Positions 30,382 through 38,438 of a DNA stretch of 64,000 nt are shown here, in pieces (position 1 is the first letter of the stretch; every line of letters starts with the position of its first letter). Where the stretch lies: contig CALEYV010000037.1 in the NCBI GenBank assembly GCA_937927875.1, positions 62,001 to 126,000 on the forward strand, written 5' to 3'. Position numbers and translations under genes: made by a program. The stretch is from an uncultured Actinomycetes bacterium. Its GTDB lineage: Bacteria; Actinomycetota; Acidimicrobiia; IMCC26256; PALSA-555. Under the pieces are notes generated by a model, which saw only the letters and a list, made by a program, of their open reading frames with translations, was not told the DNA's origin and made no database searches.

Positions 30382-31623
30382 CTACAGCCCGCGCTCGTAG
30401 TCGACGATCTCCGCGATCTGCTGCGCGGAGAGGAACTCGCCGAAGTGCGGCATCCGCCCCGACGAGATCCCGCGGGTGCCGTAGGCCTGGTTGGCCGGCA
30501 CGCCCACCGTCACCCACATGATCTGCTGGGTGCGCCCGGTGAGGCCCGGGAACTGCAGCAGCACCGTGCCGCCGTTCAACGGCGGGCCGTAGGCACCGCT
30601 GCCCTGGGGCGCGGGCTTGGGCTGCGAGAGCTTCGTCGGGTCATAGAACGACCAGTTCTTGGTGTGGCAGCGCGCGCAGTTGACCCGGAACAGGATGGCG
30701 CCGTCGCTGAGGCCCTGCACCTCGGTGTTGCTCTGCTGGGCGGCCGTCAGCTCGGCCTGCAGCTCGTTGACCTGGGCCTGCAGGTTGTTGATGGCGATGG
30801 GCGGCGAGCCCTTGGCCTGGGCCTGGGCGAGCTGGGCCTGGGCCGCGGTCAGCGCCGACTGGGTCGTCGACACCAGCGTCTGGGCCTGCTGCTTGAAGTT
30901 CGTGACCTGCTGGGCCGCGTCCTGCTGCGCCTTCTTCTGGGAGATCTGGATGCTCTGGATGAAGTTGACGAGGTCATCGATGCTCTGATCCCCGAGCACC
31001 CCCTTGCCGCTGGCGACCCCCCATGCGGGCATGGGGGTGCCCGGTCTCCCGTAGGTGATGATCTGGGTGACCTGATCTCGGCTGAACCGGAAGAGCTCGG
31101 TGTTCAGCGCCGGCGCTTGCCACGCCACCTGCTGGGCGAGGCACTGCGGCACGTTGAGGTTGGCCTGGTTCTGGACGTTCTGGCAGAGGTCGGCCTCGGG
31201 CTGGAGCGTGAACGACGCCTGGCCGCCCTCGCCGTTGACGCCGTGGCAGTCCGCGCAGCGAAGCGACGTCGCGGAGTCGTAGGACTTGCTCTGGGAGTTG
31301 GCGAACAGGGTGGCGCCCCGGGCGATGGACTCCTTCAGGAACTCGGTGTTGGCGGTCGCCTCCCGGGTCGGCTCCAGGACGAAGTAGAGGGGCAGCGCCA
31401 GGGCCAGCACCACGGTGAACAGCAGCGCCCACCCGAGCACCCGCTCCAGCTTGCGGCCCTCGAGCTCCTCGTCGGGCAGGCCGGGCGCCAGGTTGAGGGG
31501 CGGCTTCGGCTCCGGGTTGCGGCGCAGGCTGACGACGCGCCAGATGATGATGCTGGCGATGACGACGGCCGCGACCGCGTCGACGACCGCGATGCTGCTC
31601 TCGAAGCTCAAGCCGAGGATCAC
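30382..31623 (-). CDS. qcrC: Membrane-anchored diheme cytochrome c of the bc complex
   Basis: A 413-residue protein with two membrane helices (about 11-32 and 63-82) and two c-type heme sites, CADCH at 123-127 and CARCH at 316-320, each with a Met-containing candidate axial-ligand segment (GTPMPAWG, GRMPHFG). Between the hemes is an unusual Gln/Ala-rich stretch (about 226-303) predicted as a long coiled coil. Its place in the operon fits the QcrC role: taking electrons from the Rieske protein and passing them to a terminal oxidase. GTG 31623 is the first start that preserves the N-terminal helix. The QcrC name is by analogy with the diheme subunit of mycobacteria. Confidence 0.82.
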   Translation of the reverse strand: MILGLSFESSIAVVDAVAAVVIASIIIWRVVSLRRNPEPKPPLNLAPGLPDEELEGRKLERVLGWALLFTVVLALALPLYFVLEPTREATANTEFLKESIARGATLFANSQSKSYDSATSLRCADCHGVNGEGGQASFTLQPEADLCQNVQNQANLNVPQCLAQQVAWQAPALNTELFRFSRDQVTQIITYGRPGTPMPAWGVASGKGVLGDQSIDDLVNFIQSIQISQKKAQQDAAQQVTNFKQQAQTLVSTTQSALTAAQAQLAQAQAKGSPPIAINNLQAQVNELQAELTAAQQSNTEVQGLSDGAILFRVNCARCHTKNWSFYDPTKLSQPKPAPQGSGAYGPPLNGGTVLLQFPGLTGRTQQIMWVTVGVPANQAYGTRGISSGRMPHFGEFLSAQQIAEIVDYERGL

Positions 31624-31666
31624 GGGCCGGTTGGTCCTCCCGCGCCCGTTCCTCGTTCGACACCGC

Positions 31667-32533
31667 TCAGACGCACGGCGCGCCCTCCGCGGCCTGCCCG
31701 GTGGTGTCGGTGCCGATCGGGGGACCCTGGACGAGTGCGGTGGTGCTGGTGTCGACGACCATGGAGCCCCCCGACAGCTCGAAGGGGAACCGGTCGAGCC
31801 CACGCGGGGCCGGGCCGCCGCGCTTCTCGCCGACCCGGTTGTACTTCGAGCCGTGGCAGGGGCACTCGAACCACTGGGAGCTCTGGCACCACGGCACCCG
31901 GCACCCGAGGTGGACGCAGCGCTGGTAGAGGGCGACGTAGCCGAGCTGCATGCCGGCGAGGATGGTCGGCGCGTAGATCTTCTTGGCCTTCGGCAGCGCG
32001 TCCTTCGGGTACGGGTTGATGTACACCTTCGCCGCCGCGTTGTAGTACGGCGTCTTCTTGGCGATCTGGGTGTCGATGTCGGCCTTGGTGCCGATGTTGA
32101 TCTTGCTGCCGAAGCCGCCCGCGCTCGACGAGCCCGGCCACAGGAAGCCGAGCGCGGCGGCGCCGAACGCGCCGACCGCGAGCCCCGTCGCGGTGAGGAT
32201 GCCGCGGTTGAAGAACTGGCGGCGGGTGACGCCGAGCTCTTCCTCGTCGACCGGCTCGTAGCGGGTGACGCCGCGCGGCCCGGCCGGGACCGGGACGCCG
32301 CTGCCGCTCTCGATGGCGCGGCGCGAGTCGTCGGCCCGCTGGCGCGGGTCCTCGCCCGGGGCGCCCTCCTCGGCGGTCGGCTCGCTCGGCTCTGCGGCCG
32401 CCAGCGGCTCCGACGCGTCGGCCCGCCGGGTCTCGCGGCTCAGCTGGCCGGTGGCCCGGCGGCGGGCGGTGCCGACGACGAAGAGCAGGGACAGCCCGAC
32501 GACGGCGAGGACGCCGATGATGATGACGGCCAC
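31667..32533 (-). CDS. qcrA: Rieske [2Fe-2S] subunit of the bc complex
   Basis: A 288-residue Rieske protein. The cluster ligands are in CVHLGC (Cys206, His208) and CPCHGS (Cys224 or Cys226, His227), with the other cysteines as the stabilising disulfide. There is a membrane helix at 2-22, an acidic low-complexity linker, then a twin-arginine motif TRRQFFNRG (about 103-111) and a second hydrophobic segment, so the cluster domain is probably moved across the membrane by the Tat system after the cluster is inserted. It accepts electrons from menaquinol at the Qo site. GTG start; seven bases from the cytochrome b C-terminal gene. Confidence 0.92.
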   Translation of the reverse strand: MAVIIIGVLAVVGLSLLFVVGTARRRATGQLSRETRRADASEPLAAAEPSEPTAEEGAPGEDPRQRADDSRRAIESGSGVPVPAGPRGVTRYEPVDEEELGVTRRQFFNRGILTATGLAVGAFGAAALGFLWPGSSSAGGFGSKINIGTKADIDTQIAKKTPYYNAAAKVYINPYPKDALPKAKKIYAPTILAGMQLGYVALYQRCVHLGCRVPWCQSSQWFECPCHGSKYNRVGEKRGGPAPRGLDRFPFELSGGSMVVDTSTTALVQGPPIGTDTTGQAAEGAPCV

Positions 32534-32540
32534 GTCGCTC

Positions 32541-33392
32541 CTACAGCTCGAAGAAGGTCCCGTTGTTCCACGGGAAGACGAAGTTGAAGCCCTCGCCGCG
32601 GAAGAACGAGCCGATGATGACGAGCACGGCCCACAGCATGATGAAGATCGTAAAGATCGCGATCGCGAATTTGCGGTCGGTCGGGCGATGCGACGGGTTC
32701 TTGTCGACGAACGGCGCGACCGCCAGCAGGAGCAGCCCGACGCCGGGGATCGTGACGCCGGCCACCATCGGGTGGAACATCGTCAGCAGCTCCTGGAGCC
32801 CCAGGAAGTACCAGGGCGCCTTCGACGGGTTCGGCGTCTTGTTGGTGTCGGCGAGCCCGAGCAGCGGCGCTTTCACGAGCGCCGAGAAGATCGTGAGCGC
32901 GGCCATGACGATGAGGATCGAGGCGAACTCGATGACGAGCAGGTGCGGCCACACGTGCACCTTGTCCTGGGCCTCGGCGCGCGTCTGCTGGATCGACCCC
33001 GACTTGACGACCGTGAGCAGGCGCTGGGTGTGACCGCCGGGCCCGGTGGCGGTCGGTGCCGGCGGCGCCGCGACCGCGGTGGCCGTTCCCCCGCCGGCGG
33101 CCGCGGGCGCGGCCTCCCCGGCCGCGGCCGCCCGGCGCCGCTTCGAGCGCTCGAGGAGGTGGGCCGGGATCTTCGCGCCGCCCTGGGTCTCGACGTCCTC
33201 GCCGCCGCCCTCGCCGCCGTCGTCGCCACCGGCCGCGGGGGGCGCAGCCGCCGCGCCCGCGTCGGCCGCGCCGGCGTCCGCGGCCGCGGGCTCGTCGGCC
33301 GGCGCCTCGCCCTCCTCGCCCTCCACGGGGAGGCCGAGCGCCTTGCGGCGCTCGCGGGAGCGGCGCAGCAGGTGTTCGGGGACCTCAGGCAC
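32541..33392 (-). CDS. qcrB2: Cytochrome b C-terminal subunit (subunit IV-like)
   Basis: A 283-residue protein whose last 150 residues match the C-terminal part of split cytochrome b, with three membrane helices and the Qo-region segment TPNPSKAPWYFLGLQELL in place of PEWY. The first 130 residues are an unusual Ala/Pro/Glu-rich extension. It contains two copies of a short motif, PEHLLRRSRERRKA (5-18) and PAHLLERSKRRRAA (76-89), separated by about 57 low-complexity residues. The reading frame is intact. The symbol is descriptive only. It pairs with the upstream b6-like gene. Confidence 0.85.
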   Translation of the reverse strand: MPEVPEHLLRRSRERRKALGLPVEGEEGEAPADEPAAADAGAADAGAAAAPPAAGGDDGGEGGGEDVETQGGAKIPAHLLERSKRRRAAAAGEAAPAAAGGGTATAVAAPPAPTATGPGGHTQRLLTVVKSGSIQQTRAEAQDKVHVWPHLLVIEFASILIVMAALTIFSALVKAPLLGLADTNKTPNPSKAPWYFLGLQELLTMFHPMVAGVTIPGVGLLLLAVAPFVDKNPSHRPTDRKFAIAIFTIFIMLWAVLVIIGSFFRGEGFNFVFPWNNGTFFEL

Positions 33393-33407
33393 GTCGCGTC
33401 TCCTCGC

Positions 33408-34205
33408 CTACAGCGGACCCGAGAGGCCGCCGTCCTTCCGGACCCGCCAGAAGTGGACGGCCATGAAGATGACGATGACGAACGGCAACAACAGCACGTG
33501 CAGCACATACCATCGGAGCAAGGTCTGATCGCCGATCTGCTGCGATCCGAGCAGCACGTATCTCACGCTGCTCCCGAACACGGGTGTGTACCCCATCATG
33601 TTCGTGCCGACCGTGACCGCCCACAGCGCCAGCTGGTCCCACGGCAGCAGGTAGCCGGTGAACGAGAGCAGCAGCGTGAGCGTCAGCAGGATGACGCCGA
33701 TCACCCAGTTGAACTCGCGGGGCGCCTTGTAGGCGCCGTGGTAGAAGACCCGGCACATGTGCAGGAACACGGTGAGCACCATGAGGTGGGCCGCCCACCG
33801 GTGCATGTTCCGCACCAGCGACCCGAACGTCACCGCCGTCTCGAGGGTGCGGATGTCGTTCCACGACGTCGCGGTCGTCGGCCGGTAGAAGAACATCAAG
33901 AAGATGCCGGTGACCGTGAGCAGGATGAAGAGGAAGAAGGACAGGCCGCCGAGGCACAGCGTGTAGGAGACCTTCACCGCGTGCCGCTTCACCTTCACCG
34001 GGTGAAGGTGGTACAGCACGTTGTTCATGATCACGTAGGAGCGGTTGCGGGGGCTGTCCGTGTAGCCGCGGCGGTAGATCGAGCCGGGCCGGAAGATCGA
34101 GTTCCACGCCTGCGACCCGCGGACCTTCTCGTCGACCTTGTCGAGCGCGGCCGACACCCGGACACGGCCGTTCCCGTTGCCGTTCCTCCCGTTGCCGATG
34201 GCCAC
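33408..34205 (-). CDS. qcrB: Cytochrome b N-terminal (b6-type) subunit
   Basis: A 265-residue diheme cytochrome b with four membrane helices. The heme ligands are His135/His149 (14 apart) and His236/His251 (15 apart); the 15-residue spacing in the second pair is that of cytochrome b6 and Firmicute bc complexes rather than mitochondrial bc1. GYLLPWDQLALWAVTVGTNM is the usual helix C region. GTG 34205 follows GAGGAGCGAGGG, a strong ribosome-binding site; the first 14 residues are Gly/Asn-rich. With the downstream subunit IV-like gene it makes the quinol-oxidising core. Confidence 0.92.
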   Translation of the reverse strand: MAIGNGRNGNGNGRVRVSAALDKVDEKVRGSQAWNSIFRPGSIYRRGYTDSPRNRSYVIMNNVLYHLHPVKVKRHAVKVSYTLCLGGLSFFLFILLTVTGIFLMFFYRPTTATSWNDIRTLETAVTFGSLVRNMHRWAAHLMVLTVFLHMCRVFYHGAYKAPREFNWVIGVILLTLTLLLSFTGYLLPWDQLALWAVTVGTNMMGYTPVFGSSVRYVLLGSQQIGDQTLLRWYVLHVLLLPFVIVIFMAVHFWRVRKDGGLSGPL

Positions 34206-34243
34206 GAACCCTCGCTCCTCGCTCTCGTGGGCGCCGGCGCGCC

Positions 34244-34657
34244 CTAGAACCGCACCCCGTACGCGTACCCGTGCCGGTTGGTCCGGGTGTGAGTGTCGCC
34301 GTCGGCGATGCCGCCGCCGAGCTTGCCGAGGATGATCACGCCCGTCGGGCACCGGTCGACGCAGAGCGCGCAGCGGGTGCACACGTCCTCGTCGACGATG
34401 AACGCGACGTGGTCGTGCGGGTCCTCGCCGGGCTGATCGGTGCCGACCGCCTCCGCGATCGCGCCGACCGACACCATGTGGATGCACTTCCACGGGCAGA
34501 TGTCGACGCAGCCCTCGCACAGGATGCACTCGGCCTGGTCGATGTGGAGGAACTGCTTGGGCTTGACCGACTGGGTCAAGAAGGCGGGATCGACCTCCTG
34601 CAGCTGGTAGTCGGTCACGAAGTCCGGCATGGGCGGGTTGGCGTCGGTTCGAGCCAT
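34244..34657 (-). CDS. 2x[4Fe-4S] ferredoxin-like protein in the bc-complex operon
   Basis: A 137-residue protein with two complete CxxCxxCxxxC(P) motifs: Cys44, 47, 50, 54 (CILCEGCVDICP) and Cys93, 96, 99, 103 (CTRCALCVDRCP). There is no signal peptide or membrane helix, so it acts on the cytoplasmic side. It sits between a membrane protein gene and cytochrome b, on the same strand with short gaps. A soluble low-potential carrier tied to a quinol oxidase is not part of textbook bc1 or b6f; it could connect the complex to a ferredoxin pool or to the EFG-less complex I encoded nearby (inference). ATG 34657 gives the natural N-terminus. Confidence 0.85.
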   Translation of the reverse strand: MARTDANPPMPDFVTDYQLQEVDPAFLTQSVKPKQFLHIDQAECILCEGCVDICPWKCIHMVSVGAIAEAVGTDQPGEDPHDHVAFIVDEDVCTRCALCVDRCPTGVIILGKLGGGIADGDTHTRTNRHGYAYGVRF

Positions 34658-34662
34658 CGCGT

Positions 34663-35337
34663 TCAGCCCCTCACTCGCAGCGGACGCCCGAACCGGGAGC
34701 GGCGCACCGGCGCCTCGGCACCCTCGGCTGGGGCCTCCTTCACCTCGTGGCGGTGCTGCCACATCACCCAGAGCTTCAGGTTCGCGCCGATCACGGCGCC
34801 GTAGATGACGGTGACCACGATGTCGCGAAGCGCCGGGAAGTCGAGGTTGAACGGCCAGTGCCACGGGAAGAAGAGCATCTGCTCGCTGCTCTTCCACACG
34901 AACTTCGTGGTGTCGCCCCACTGCAGGTACGCGTTGGCGTAGTTCAGCCACTCGCTCGGCACGATGGCGTACGCCACGATGAGGAGCGCGAAGACGGCCG
35001 TCGCCCCCGCGAACGACTCGGCCCAGGTGGCCGGATCGTCGGGGCCGCGACCCTTGCTGCTCGCCACCATGAGCAGCGCATGGAAGAGGAGCGCCACCGC
35101 GGTCGCCCACACGACGAGGGTCTGGATGTCGGTGAGGAACCGGGCGCCGATGATCCCGACGCCGAGGATGGCCGGGAACAGCCAGTAGCCGACCCGGTCG
35201 GGGAACGGTCGGCGGACGAGCGGCCGCTTCAGGAGCGTGACGGCGAAGGTCAGTCCCACGACCAGCGCCATCGAGCCCCAGATGAGCCGGCCGGCGGGCC
35301 GGATCCACGGCAGCCAGTCGGGCAACAGGTTCGGCAT
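34663..35337 (-). CDS. Membrane protein heading the bc-complex operon, function unknown
   Basis: A 224-residue integral membrane protein with about five hydrophobic helices and a basic C-terminal tail (PVRRSRFGRPLRVRG). WPFNLDFPALRDIVVTVIYGAVIGANLKLWVMWQHRHE near the end contains two histidines next to the membrane. No heme, flavin or transport motif is recognised. Five bases separate it from the ferredoxin gene, so the two probably form a unit, perhaps membrane anchor plus electron carrier (inference). Confidence 0.65.
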   Translation of the reverse strand: MPNLLPDWLPWIRPAGRLIWGSMALVVGLTFAVTLLKRPLVRRPFPDRVGYWLFPAILGVGIIGARFLTDIQTLVVWATAVALLFHALLMVASSKGRGPDDPATWAESFAGATAVFALLIVAYAIVPSEWLNYANAYLQWGDTTKFVWKSSEQMLFFPWHWPFNLDFPALRDIVVTVIYGAVIGANLKLWVMWQHRHEVKEAPAEGAEAPVRRSRFGRPLRVRG

Positions 35338-35375
35338 GCCGCCGGTGCTTCTCCCCTCTTCGGGCCGACGCCCCG

Positions 35376-35439
35376 GAGAGCCAGGCTCTCGAGAAGCCTT
35401 GTCCCGTAGGCGTTTCCTACCACGCTAACTGCGGAAACG
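35376..35439. promoter_or_regulatory. Upstream region of the bc-complex operon with two inverted repeats
   Basis: In the 161-base gap between divergent genes are a perfect dyad GAGAGCC/GGCTCTC with a single central base (35376-35390) and a second dyad CGTTTCC/GGAAACG (35411-35417 with 35433-35439). TAGCGT on the minus strand (35422-35427) lies inside the second dyad and is the likely -10 of the operon; the first dyad would then be in the leader. Both look like operator-sized protein sites; the regulators are unknown. Confidence 0.45.
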
Positions 35440-35498
35440 GCATATCGGGCCCCACCTGGTTGGTCGTCGCGGCCGGGCGCGATGGCACGATGTCCCCG

Positions 35499-36746
35499 AT
35501 GGGTGCCGACGACCGATTCGACGTGCTCGTGGTCGGCGCCGGGCCGGCCGGCGCCGCCGCCGGGGCGTGGCTCGCCGCGGCCGGTCACCGCGTCCTGATC
35601 GTCGAGCGCAAGCGCTTCCCCCGCGACAAGACGTGCGGGGACGGGCTGACGCCCCGCGCCGTGCGCCAGCTCGAGGACCTGGGGCTCGCCGACGAGCTCG
35701 CCCCGCACCTGCGGTTCGAGGGCCTGCGGTCGATCGCGCACGGCGTCACCCTCGAGCTGCGCTGGCCCGAGCACCCCGACTTCCCGCCCTACGGGTACGT
35801 GGTCCGACGCCGTGACCTCGACGCCATGGTCGCCGACCGGGCCACCAAGGCCGGGGCGACGCTGCGCACCGGGACGGAGGCCGTCGAGCCGCTCACCACC
35901 GGCGGCCTGGTGACCGGCGCCGTGCTCCGCGGGCCGGGCGGGACCGAGGCCGTGCGCGCCCGGTACGTCGTCGTCGCCGACGGCGCCAACTCGCGGTTCG
36001 GCCGCGCCCTCGGCGCGGCCCGCGACCGGACCTACCCGCTCGGCATGGCCGTGCGCGGCTACTTCGAGAGCCCGTACCACGACGAGCCGTGGATCGAGAG
36101 CCACCTCGACCTGCGCGACCGGCACGGCAACCACCTGCCCGGGTACGGGTGGATCTTCCCGGTCGGCGACGGGACCGTGAACGTCGGCGTGGGGCTGCTC
36201 TCGACCTTCGCGGGCTGGAAGGACGTGAACACCTCGAAGCTGATGGAGGCGTTCTGCGACACCGCGCCGGCCCGCTGGCGGATCTCGCCCGACACCGCCT
36301 GCGGCGCGCCGACGGGCGGGAAGCTCCCGACCGGCCTGTCGGTGTTCCCGAAGGTCGGGCCGACCTGGTGCACGGTCGGCGACGCGGCCGGCTCGGTGAA
36401 CCCGTTCAACGGGGAGGGGATCTCGGTCGCCTACGAGACCGGCCGGCTGGCCGCCGACGCGATCGACGAGGCGCTGCGCACCGGCGACGGGCTCGCGCTG
36501 CAGCGCTACCCGCAGCGCCTCGAGGAGCAGTACGGGCTCTACTTCAAGGTCGCGCGCGGGTTCGTGCGGGCGATCGGGAACCCGGCCGTGATGCGCGAGC
36601 TGACCCGGATCGGGTTCCAGTCGCGCTCGCTCATGGAGTGGGTGCTGCGGATCATGGCCAACCTCCTGCGTCCCGACGAGCTCGGGCCGGCCGAGGCCGC
36701 GTACCGGATCGTCGAGCGGCTGGTCGCGATCGGGCCCGAGCCGTAA
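35499..36746 (+). CDS. Geranylgeranyl reductase family FAD-dependent oxidoreductase
   Basis: A 415-residue flavoprotein. The FAD-binding start is FDVLVVGAGPAGAAAGAWLAAAGHRVLIVERKRFPRDKTCGDGLTPRAV; the CGDGLTP element is typical of geranylgeranyl/menaquinone reductases. GDAAGSVNPFNGEGI is the second FAD motif. The family reduces isoprenoid double bonds; actinobacterial members such as MenJ saturate one bond of the menaquinone side chain. Next to a menaquinol oxidase operon and complex I, such a role is likely but not proven. ATG 35499 has CACGAT seven bases upstream; ATG 35490 is an alternative. Confidence 0.82.
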   Translation: MGADDRFDVLVVGAGPAGAAAGAWLAAAGHRVLIVERKRFPRDKTCGDGLTPRAVRQLEDLGLADELAPHLRFEGLRSIAHGVTLELRWPEHPDFPPYGYVVRRRDLDAMVADRATKAGATLRTGTEAVEPLTTGGLVTGAVLRGPGGTEAVRARYVVVADGANSRFGRALGAARDRTYPLGMAVRGYFESPYHDEPWIESHLDLRDRHGNHLPGYGWIFPVGDGTVNVGVGLLSTFAGWKDVNTSKLMEAFCDTAPARWRISPDTACGAPTGGKLPTGLSVFPKVGPTWCTVGDAAGSVNPFNGEGISVAYETGRLAADAIDEALRTGDGLALQRYPQRLEEQYGLYFKVARGFVRAIGNPAVMRELTRIGFQSRSLMEWVLRIMANLLRPDELGPAEAAYRIVERLVAIGPEP

Positions 36747-36793
36747 GGCGCCACCGCCGCCAACCCACTTCCCCGGCCTCCAGACCGCTCCGA

Positions 36794-36833
36794 TAGCCTG
36801 CGCGCGGGGGCGTCCCCCGGAGGAACTGGAGGG
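36794..36833 (+). promoter_or_regulatory. Promoter and leader of the 14-gene nuo operon
   Basis: GATAGCCT (36792-36799) supplies a -10 TAGCCT. The leader contains a 6-bp GC hairpin CGGGGG-CGT-CCCCCG (36805-36819) and then GGAGG and GGAGGG ahead of GTG 36839. The same GATAGCCT element with CGCG after it precedes the second nuo operon. Confidence 0.5.
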
Positions 36834-36838
36834 CACTC

Positions 36839-37306
36839 GTGGCGCAGTACCTGCCGATCCTGGCCATGGTCGTGCTCGTGCTGCTCTTCGTGAGCCTCTC
36901 GTTCCTCGTCTCCGGCCTGCTCGGCCAGCGTCGACGACCCACGTCGGCGAAACAGGCGCCCTACGAGTGCGGGATCGTCCCCGAGACCGAGCCGGTGGAG
37001 CGCTTCCCGGTCCGCTTCTACCTCGTCGCGATGGCGTTCATCGTCCTCGACGTCGAGATCATCTTCCTCTACCCGTTCACGACCGTGTTGCGGCCCCTCG
37101 GCACCTACGGCCTGGTCGCGATGGGCGTGTTCCTGCTCGTCCTCCTCGTCCCGTTCGGCTACCTGCTCTCGACGGGCGCCGTCGACTGGGGGCCGGCCCG
37201 ACGGATCGCCGAGCACCTCGCCCCGCGGCGCGTGGTCCGGGTCGCCGGCACCCCCGGTCGCGAGGGCCTCGACCCCGGCCCGGCGCCGGACGCGGAGGCC
37301 GCGTAG
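36839..37306 (+). CDS. nuoA: Complex I subunit A (first operon)
   Basis: A 155-residue membrane subunit with three helices. YECGIVPETEPVERFPVRFYLVAMAFIVLDVEIIFLYPF is the diagnostic NuoA/ND3 loop and second helix, including the Cys of the loop and the acidic residues in the helix. The last 35 residues are a polar extension. Part of the H+-pumping NADH:quinone oxidoreductase in the cytoplasmic membrane; this loop lines the quinone channel region. First gene of nuoA-N, all on one strand with stop/start overlaps or tiny gaps. Confidence 0.95.
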   Translation: MAQYLPILAMVVLVLLFVSLSFLVSGLLGQRRRPTSAKQAPYECGIVPETEPVERFPVRFYLVAMAFIVLDVEIIFLYPFTTVLRPLGTYGLVAMGVFLLVLLVPFGYLLSTGAVDWGPARRIAEHLAPRRVVRVAGTPGREGLDPGPAPDAEAA

Positions 37307-37876
37307 GTGGGTCTCGACCAGCTGTCCCGCAACTTCCTCACCGCCCGCCTCGAGGACCTCGTGCAGTGGGCGCGCCAGCGGTCCGTCTTCCCCGCCACCT
37401 TCGGGCTCGCGTGCTGCGCCATCGAGATGATGGGGATCGGCGGCGCGCACTACGACATGGCGCGCTGGGGCATGGAGGTCTTCCGGGCCAGCCCCCGCCA
37501 GGCCGACCTCATGATCGTGGCCGGGCGGGTCAGCCAGAAGATGGCCCCGGTGCTGCGCCAGGTCTACGACCAGATGGTCGAGCCGAAGTGGGTCATCTCG
37601 ATGGGCGTGTGCGCGAGCACCGGCGGCATGTTCAACAACTACGCGCTGGTGCAGGGCGTCGACCAGATCGTGCCGGTCGACGTGTACGTGCCCGGGTGCC
37701 CGCCCGGACCGGAGACCCTGCTGCACGGCATCCTCACCCTCCACGCGCAGATCCGGTCGGGTGAGATCCTCCGCCGGCGCCAGGACAGCGGCGCCGGCGC
37801 CGGCATCCAGCTCGACCAGCGCGACGGCACGCCCTCGCACGTCCAGCCCATCCCCGTCCGCCGCAAGTCGGCCTGA
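37307..37876 (+). CDS. nuoB: Complex I subunit B (first operon)
   Basis: A 189-residue subunit holding cluster N2. The four ligands are Cys36, Cys37 ([11 protein letters not shown]), Cys102 (MGVCAS) and Cys131 (YVPGCPPGP). It passes electrons to quinone. The GTG start immediately follows the nuoA stop. A C-terminal tail of about 35 polar residues goes beyond the E. coli protein core. Confidence 0.96.
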   Translation: MGLDQLSRNFLTARLEDLVQWARQRSVFPATFGLACCAIEMMGIGGAHYDMARWGMEVFRASPRQADLMIVAGRVSQKMAPVLRQVYDQMVEPKWVISMGVCASTGGMFNNYALVQGVDQIVPVDVYVPGCPPGPETLLHGILTLHAQIRSGEILRRRQDSGAGAGIQLDQRDGTPSHVQPIPVRRKSA

Positions 37877-37883
37877 GGCCCGG

Positions 37884-38438
37884 ATGGCGAACGGGGACGA
37901 CAGCGACGGCGCGGCCGCGGCCCGGCCCGCGCCCGACGACGAGGTCGTCGCCGCGGTCGTGGCCCGGTTCCCGGCCACCATCCCGTGGGTGTCGCACACC
38001 CAGCCGGTCGTCTACGTCGAGCGCGATGCCTGGCACGACCTGGCCGAGTTCCTGCACGACGACGAGCGGTTCACGCAGTGCGTCGACGTCACCGCGGTCG
38101 ACCACCTGGTCGACGAGGAGCGGGCCGCCATCCCGGGTGTGACGCTCGAGCGCTTCGAGGTGGTGGCGAACTTCCTGTCGCACCCGCGCAACCGCCGGAT
38201 CCGCGCCCTCTGCGAGGTGCCGGAGGCCGAGCCGAAGATCGCCAGCCTCGCCGACGTGTACCCGGGCGTGAACTTCGCCGAACGGGAGGTGTACGACCTG
38301 TTCGGCATCGAGTTCGAAGGTCACCCCGACCTCACCCGAATCCTGATGCCCGACGACTGGGTCGGATCCCCGCTGCGCAAGGACGACGCGCCGGCGCGCA
38401 TTCCGGTCGAGTTCAAGGAAGACCCGGCCCCGCGATGA
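37884..38438 (+). CDS. nuoC: Complex I subunit C (first operon)
   Basis: A 184-residue 30-kDa-type subunit of the peripheral arm. The family signature is YPGVNFAEREVYDLFGIEFEGHPDLTRILMPDDWVGSPLRKD. Separate from NuoD, unlike the fused NuoCD of E. coli. ATG start seven bases after nuoB; its stop overlaps nuoD by four bases. Confidence 0.95.
   Translation: MANGDDSDGAAAARPAPDDEVVAAVVARFPATIPWVSHTQPVVYVERDAWHDLAEFLHDDERFTQCVDVTAVDHLVDEERAAIPGVTLERFEVVANFLSHPRNRRIRALCEVPEAEPKIASLADVYPGVNFAEREVYDLFGIEFEGHPDLTRILMPDDWVGSPLRKDDAPARIPVEFKEDPAPR

Noticed and set aside
32541..33392. Frameshift or chimera in the cytochrome b C-terminal gene because of its low-complexity N-terminus
   Set aside because: The frame is intact, starts cleanly after the b6-like gene, and codon bias is even; the segment is an extension.
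36747..36838. A Rex operator ahead of the nuo operons
   Set aside because: No TTGTG/CACAA half-sites occur here or at 55236-55370.
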